Translations under genes and position numbers: made by a program | Notes under the pieces: model-generated | The model's input: the letters and a program-made list of their open reading frames with translations, nothing else | The model's database searches: none | What the model was told of the DNA's origin: nothing | Assembly (NCBI RefSeq): GCF_027942865.1 | Contig: NC_134527.1 | Span: 323,001 to 387,000, forward strand | Length of the DNA stretch: 64,000 bases | Reading direction: 5' to 3' | Origin: Odontesthes bonariensis | Taxonomy: Eukaryota > Chordata > Actinopteri > Atheriniformes > Atherinopsidae | In this document: positions 61,401-64,000 of the stretch, piece after piece | Position numbering within the stretch: position 1 is the first letter of the stretch | Layout of the letters: the number at the start of each line of letters is the position of its first letter

Positions 61401-63268
61401 GTAGTGGGCTCAGCCCGCGAAGAAGAAGAAGAAGAAGAAGAGAACAAGAGATGGGGGCGTGGCCGCTGCGGCTATAAATAGATCAGATAACGGTCGGCTG
61501 TTCACTATCGATCCCCTCTGATCATTAATCACTGCCGCCTTACAGCCGCCGTTCCGCCAACAGGAGAAATTAACACATTTATTCAAACTAAACCAGGAAA
61601 ACAGTCAGAAGGAAACCGAGTGAAAAATAAAGATTTAAGGAGTTGGTGAAATTTTCCATCATAAGTTCTGTCCAATCAGAGCCCGCCTGGCTAATGATTA
61701 ACCAATCAGATCATGTCATCTGTTTTGACCAATAGGGAGGCAGGGGGGAAGTGAGGAGCGGGGCAGGAAGTCAGAGTGACGTCACCTCAGAATGCAGAGA
61801 GCCAATCACTGATCTCGGATCCGTTTCCACCGCTTGTATCTATCTTAAGACGCCTTAACACCTCAGGTGTTTGACCAGAAGTGATGCATGCTGGTCCTCT
61901 GCACCTGCTGAGGCCGCCTGTATGGCAGCACAGGGCTGTGATTGGCTGAGGGCTTCCCTGACATCATGGCATGTGGTTATCTTAGTTTAAGATGGCTGAC
62001 CAAAACAGATTATAATATAATAACTGATATCATTCATAATCCCAGATTCTGGACTATAAAGGATGATAAAGAAATGGCTTAATCATTATCACTATTTAAA
62101 CTATTCATTCACAGCTTCATGACGTCAGAAACATGTTTTTATCTTCCAGTTTGATTAAAAGTAGCACAACTAAACTAGACCTAACCCTAACCACACAGCT
62201 AAAGAAGACGTAAAGAAGACCAAACCCTAACCACACCGCTAAAGAAGACGTAAAGAAGACCTAACCCTAACCACACCGCTAAAGAAGACGTAAAGACCAA
62301 ACCCTAACCACACAGCTAAAGAAGACGTAAAGAAGACCTAACCCTAACCACACAGCTAAAGAAGACGTAAAGAAGACCTAACCCTAACCACACAGCTAAA
62401 GAAGACGTAAAGAAGACCTAACCCTAACCACACAGCTAAAGAAGACGTAAAGACCTAACCCTAACCACACAGCTAAAGAAGACGTAAAGAAGACCTAACC
62501 CTAACCACACAGCTAAAGAAGACGTAAAGAAGACCTAACCCTAACCACACAGCTAAAGAAGACGTAAAGAAGACCTAACCCTAACCACACAGCTAAAGAA
62601 GACGTAAAGAAGACCAAACCCTAACCACACCGCTAAAGAAGACGTAAAGAAGACCAAACCCTAACCACACTGCTAAAGACGTAAAGAAGACCAAACCCTA
62701 ACCACACAGCTAAAGAAGACGTAAAGAAGACCAAACCCTAACCACACAGCTAAAGAAGACGTAAAGAAGACCAAACCCTAACCACACAGCTAAAGAAGAC
62801 GTAAAGAAGACCAAACCCTAACCACACAGCTAAAGAAGACGTAAAGAATATTTACCGAAAACTGCGTCGGAAATGTTAAAGTTGTCGTTTTTATGCTTCG
62901 TCCTGCTCAGACTGACTGAGACGTTTGGAACTATTGAGTCTCACAGGAACCATGTGACAGCGGTGACATCACAGCGTGTCTGGCCCCGCCCCCAACAGGA
63001 AGCCTACCTGTGTGGATGAGGCCAAAGGGGGCGGAGTCCCATCGTCCTGTCGGCTTTTCCTCTGGTAGTGCTGGTAACCAAGGTAACCACTTCCCGTCAC
63101 AACGAGGAGGGGGAGGGGCCGGGGCCGGGGCAAGAGGCCACGACCTGAGGCGACAGAAGCAGCTGATTGGTCCAGAGCTGTGATTACATCATCAAGGTGC
63201 TGCAGAGGGAGTGAAGGGACTCACCGGAGGTCAGGCTGCGGTTCTGGGTCCATCTGAACATCAAGATT
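31192..63268 (-). CDS. pisd: Phosphatidylserine decarboxylase, spliced gene (5' end outside window)
   Basis: Pyruvoyl enzyme of the inner mitochondrial membrane that converts phosphatidylserine to phosphatidylethanolamine. Eight coding exons on the minus strand join in one frame: 63268-63225, 63144-63008, 59615-59481, 59346-59245, 57952-57829, 33494-33348, 31774-31614 and 31437-31192 (1,096 coding bases). All junctions are GT...AG. The triad is intact: Asp in SPADGK, His in [11 protein letters not shown], Ser in LGST, where self-cleavage gives the pyruvoyl group. A hydrophobic segment ([15 protein letters not shown]) in the second exon is the membrane anchor. The first exon with the targeting peptide is not seen. 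Introns 80 bp to 24.3 kb; all long ones are packed with tandem repeats. Confidence 0.93.
31614..31774 (-). CDS. pisd: pisd exon [20 protein letters not shown]
   Basis: 161-bp exon: [38 protein letters not shown] are all PISD signature blocks. The acceptor is GTCCTTCTCAG, the donor GACCAG|GTAACC. The exon starts two bases into a codon split across the junction (Gly). Confidence 0.95.
31818..33331. repeat. 8-bp satellite CAGGT(A/G)(A/C)A in a pisd intron
   Basis: About 185 copies of an octamer: CAGGTAAA, CAGGTACA or CAGGTGAA in irregular order, with rare CAGAGGTA and CAGCTG exceptions. It fills the 1,573-bp intron between pisd exons 31614-31774 and 33348-33494. Minus-strand ORFs of up to about 700 codons (CLPVYLFT cycles) are artefacts of a stop-free repeat. 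Confidence 0.97.
33348..33494 (-). CDS. pisd: pisd exon with catalytic His ([11 protein letters not shown])
   Basis: 147-bp exon: [20 protein letters not shown] then [13 protein letters not shown]. The acceptor is CTCCCTCCTCAG, the donor TTTCCAG|GTGAGT. It lies between two satellite arrays: one ends 17 bases past its donor, the other begins about 50 bases before its acceptor. Confidence 0.95.
33545..53874. repeat. 20-kb CAGCTG satellite (11/15-bp units) in the largest pisd intron
   Basis: Mixture of 15-bp units ACAGCTGGTAAACAA and ACAGCTGATAGACAA (and ATAAACAA, GTAGACAA) with 11-bp units lacking CAAA. CAGCTG recurs about every 11-15 bp. Rare variants (CAACTAGTAAAC, CAGCAGGTAAAC, CAGCGGGTAAAC, CAACCAACAATTGG) serve as markers and reveal higher-order blocks (see findings). 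Minus-strand frames stay open for up to 2,005 codons, encoding only LFVYQ/SCLSI/LPAVC cycles; these are not genes. Confidence 0.97.
53872..53874. other. Left target-site duplication CTG
   Basis: CTG at 53872-53874 matches CTG at 56946-56948. Deleting the element with one copy restores a normal satellite unit (CAGCTGGTAAAC). Confidence 0.8.
54095..54580 (+). pseudogene. Harbinger Myb/SANT-like (NAIF1-like) protein, broken
   Basis: Reads [20 protein letters not shown] then [12 protein letters not shown] in 54110-54215, then frameshifts; ADRLNA appears in another frame near 54243. A second piece at 54507-54577 reads [20 protein letters not shown]. This is the Myb/SANT-like module of the Harbinger accessory gene and of its domesticated relative NAIF1. 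The two parts may have been exons with an intron between. Indels and stops make it a pseudogene. Confidence 0.8.
55211..55790 (-). pseudogene. Harbinger transposase (HARBI1-like, DDE_Tnp_4), broken
   Basis: Minus strand pieces in order: [20 protein letters not shown] then [15 protein letters not shown] (55650-55760), [20 protein letters not shown] then TPYPDPG (about 55345-55435) and [16 protein letters not shown] (55215-55265). All three catalytic acids are visible: Asp in VHDS, Asp in GDRGY and Glu in RIEMTFG. The pieces lie in different frames, the N-terminal HTH part was not found, and a (CATGTG)n repeat sits between GDRGY and the Glu motif. Not functional. Confidence 0.88.
55274..55343. 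repeat. (GCATGT)n hexanucleotide microsatellite
   Basis: About eleven perfect CATGTG steps. On the minus strand it codes an alternating Ala-His (or Cys-Thr) run in the middle of the transposase remnant. Confidence 0.97.
55970..56205 (+). mobile_element. LINE 3' fragment inside the Harbinger element
   Basis: ATGTTTAAATCCAGACTGAA reads [17 protein letters not shown], the usual end of an L2-type LINE ORF2; about 110 bases later GTAAAGCACTTTGAATTGCC followed by TGTGCTCTACAC resembles the LINE 3' tail. It is nested in the Harbinger element, whose ends are intact around it. Confidence 0.65.
56206..56900. other. Right part of the Harbinger element, no coding unit recognised
   Basis: A/T-rich with scattered stops. 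The sub-terminal part near 56800-56940 has the element's conserved CTTCTAGGAATA end. No exon recognised. Confidence 0.6.
56946..57750. repeat. Continuation of the CAGCTG satellite, right of the Harbinger insertion
   Basis: Same unit family, but with CACACAGCTGGTAAACA variants and CAACTGATAAAC much more frequent than in the left part. It ends about 78 bases from the pisd exon 57829-57952. Confidence 0.96.
57829..57952 (-). CDS. pisd: pisd exon with catalytic Asp (SPADGK)
   Basis: 124-bp exon: [20 protein letters not shown] then [15 protein letters not shown]. The Asp of SPADG is the conserved catalytic aspartate. It ends one base into a codon, at AAATG|GTACGA; GTACGA is a weak but GT-bearing donor. 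The following intron is the 24.3-kb satellite intron. Confidence 0.93.
58010..59182. repeat. 31-bp minisatellite in a pisd intron
   Basis: About 38 copies of a 31-bp unit with core GGTCCAGACCCAGTTCTACA and CCCGTTATTTA. Variants: GACC/GGCC/GATC and CCCG/CTCG/CCCC/CTCA. It fills most of the 1,292-bp intron between exons 57829-57952 and 59245-59346. Confidence 0.96.
59245..59346 (-). CDS. pisd: pisd exon [20 protein letters not shown]
   Basis: 102-bp exon, 34 codons. [13 protein letters not shown] and EFFRRRLKP are diagnostic of PISD. The acceptor is CTGTCTCAG; the donor is TGCCTG|GTAGCT. Confidence 0.95.
59481..59615 (-). CDS. pisd: pisd exon [17 protein letters not shown]...GVNMQ
   Basis: 135-bp, 45 codons, phase 0 at both ends. 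The sequence is close to human PISD ([26 protein letters not shown]). The acceptor is TTTGCTCCTGAAG, the donor ATGCAG|GTCTGT. This exon is where known vertebrate isoforms with different N termini converge. Confidence 0.95.
59616..60125. other. pisd intron sequence without recognised element
   Basis: Mostly unique, moderately GC-rich. Short open frames on both strands have no recognisable domain and sit inside the intron. Confidence 0.6.
60126..60262. repeat. 38-bp minisatellite
   Basis: Almost four copies of a 38-bp unit with GAGCTAATATGCTAACGGAG and TTTATAACCGCTACAGC. One copy has GAGATA for GAGCTA. Confidence 0.93.
60502..60783. repeat. Direct duplication of ~140 bp
   Basis: Copy 1 about 60502-60650 and copy 2 about 60651-60783 share GCTGATGTCCATCTCAGATC, ACATCAGCCAATCAGAGGAC and TAGTTAGCAGCTAGCTAACT. 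Each contains CCAAT. Copies differ by a short deletion. Confidence 0.9.
60784..61119. other. pisd intron stretch, nothing recognised
   Basis: A poly-C run near 60893-60905, then A/T-rich unique sequence. No exon supported. Confidence 0.55.
61120..61490 (-). promoter_or_regulatory. pisd: CpG-rich candidate internal promoter and first exon of pisd
   Basis: CpG-dense sequence (GCGCGC, CGCCGCCGCCGC) inside the pisd intron upstream of exon 59481-59615. On the minus strand a TATTTATAG box (about 61470-61480) lies about 150 bases before TTCATG|GTGAGG, an ATG directly followed by a 5' splice site (ATG 61328-61326). Spliced to the phase-0 exon at 59615 this would give [13 protein letters not shown]. 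Vertebrate PISD is known to have isoforms that differ upstream of this exon; the assignment here is inference. Confidence 0.4.
61491..62176. other. pisd intron stretch, nothing recognised
   Basis: Unique sequence with several CCAAT/ATTGG boxes between 61670 and 61950. No exon supported. Confidence 0.5.
62177..62848. repeat. 40-bp minisatellite with CCTAACCCTAACC core
   Basis: About seventeen copies of a 40-bp unit: CCTAACCCTAACCACACAGC followed by TAAAGAAGACGTAAAGAAGA. Variants CCAAACCCTAACC and short units lacking GAAGA occur. The telomere motif in CCCTAA orientation is part of each unit. Confidence 0.95.
63008..63144 (-). CDS. pisd: pisd exon with the transmembrane anchor
   Basis: 137-bp exon. 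Frame gives [20 protein letters not shown] then [15 protein letters not shown], the hydrophobic segment and basic flank expected in vertebrate PISD upstream of the catalytic domain. The donor is CACACAG|GTAGGC. It ends in phase 0, matching the next exon. Confidence 0.8.
63225..63268 (-). CDS. pisd: pisd exon encoding [14 protein letters not shown]
   Basis: 44-bp exon between GTTTTTGTTTCAG and GTGAGT. It starts with the last base of a codon and ends with the first base of the Gly codon completed by the next exon. Mitochondrial pre-membrane region; the short size and weak similarity make it the least certain exon besides the phase fit. Confidence 0.6.
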
Positions 63269-63289
63269 CTGAAACAAAAACAGAACCGA

Positions 63290-64000
63290 GCTTCAAACGG
63301 GCTCAGACACCAATGGAACCGAGCTTCAAACGGGCTCAGAACCGAGCTTCAAACGGGCTCAGACACTAACAGAACCGAGCTTCAAACGGGCTCAGACACC
63401 AACAGAACCGAGCTTCAAACGGGCTCAGAACCGAGCTTCAAACGGGCTCAGACACTAACAGAACCGAGCTTCAAACGGGCTTTAAACGGGCTCAGACACC
63501 AATAGAACCGGGCTTCAAACGGGCTCAGACACCAATAGAACCGAGCTTCAAACGGGCTCAGACACCAACAGAACCGAGCTTCAAACGGGCTCAGAACCGA
63601 GCTTCAAACGGGCTCAGACACTAACAGAACCGAGCTTCAAACGGGCTCAGACACCAACAGAACCGAGCTTCAAACGGGCTCAGAACCGAGCTTCAAACGG
63701 GCTCAGACACTAACAGAACCGAGCTTCAAACGGGCTCAGACACCAACGGAACCGAGCTTCAAACGGGCTCAGACACCAACGGAACCGAGCTTCAAACGGG
63801 CTCAGAACCGAGCTTCAAACGGGCTCAGACACTAACAGAACCGAGCTTCAAACGGGCTCAGAAACCAACAGAACCGAGCTTCAAACGGGCTCAGAACCGA
63901 GCTTCAAACGGGCTCAGACACTAACAGAACCGAGCTTCAAACGGGCTCAGACACCAACGGAACAGAGCTTCAAACGGGCTCAGACACCAACGGAACCGAG
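63290..64000. repeat. 33/23-bp minisatellite running off the right edge
   Basis: Units with GAACCGAGCTTCAAACGGGC followed by TCAGACACCAACA (33 bp) or TCA alone (23 bp). The 23- and 33-bp forms recur in a repeated long-long-short order. It starts about 20 bases upstream of the pisd exon at 63268. Confidence 0.95.

Overview
This window looks like nuclear DNA of a ray-finned (teleost) fish. It holds three vertebrate genes with spliced exons, a fish-type L2/Maui-like LINE, a PIF/Harbinger DNA transposon with both of its usual genes, and several short non-autonomous DNA transposons. No bacterial, organellar or viral gene organisation is visible.

Layout. Positions 1-7,040 hold minisatellites (67, 22, 39 and 32 bp units), a GC-rich promoter-like patch near 2.7-3.3 kb and old repeat fragments. 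At 7.42-7.90 kb is the coding exon of cysrt1 (cysteine-rich tail protein 1, + strand) with its poly(A) signal. From 8.75 to 18.53 kb runs a 9.8 kb tandem array rich in TTAGGG. At 20.49-23.75 kb lies rnf224 (+ strand), a two-exon C3HC4 RING-finger gene whose intron holds two nested long inverted repeats; a 25-bp array follows it. At 25.46-29.33 kb is an L2-like LINE, broken by a Harbinger-type MITE and with its ORF tail expanded into a 55-bp minisatellite. A TTAA-flanked MITE and a 24/38-bp array follow.

From 31.19 kb to 63.27 kb, on the minus strand, lies pisd (phosphatidylserine decarboxylase). Eight coding exons can be joined in one frame. They carry the catalytic Asp, His and LGST Ser; the 5' end lies to the right of the window or in an alternative first exon near 61.3 kb. 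Every long pisd intron is mostly tandem repeat. The largest intron (33,495-57,828, 24.3 kb) is almost wholly a satellite built from 11- and 15-bp units containing CAGCTG, often followed by GTAAACA. It is cut by a 3.07 kb Harbinger element with a 3-bp target duplication. An 8-bp array of related sequence (CAGGTAAA type) fills the neighbouring intron on the other side of a 147-bp exon.

The three genes are not a functional pathway. CYSRT1 and RNF224 are also neighbours in human (9q34.3), so that pair is conserved synteny; pisd sits elsewhere in human. Roughly 40 of the 64 kb is tandem repeat. The most striking structure is the E-box/forkhead-like satellite inside pisd, with higher-order blocks of about 4.7 kb and a nested 2.4 kb duplication. 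No undescribed enzyme system or CRISPR-like system was found.
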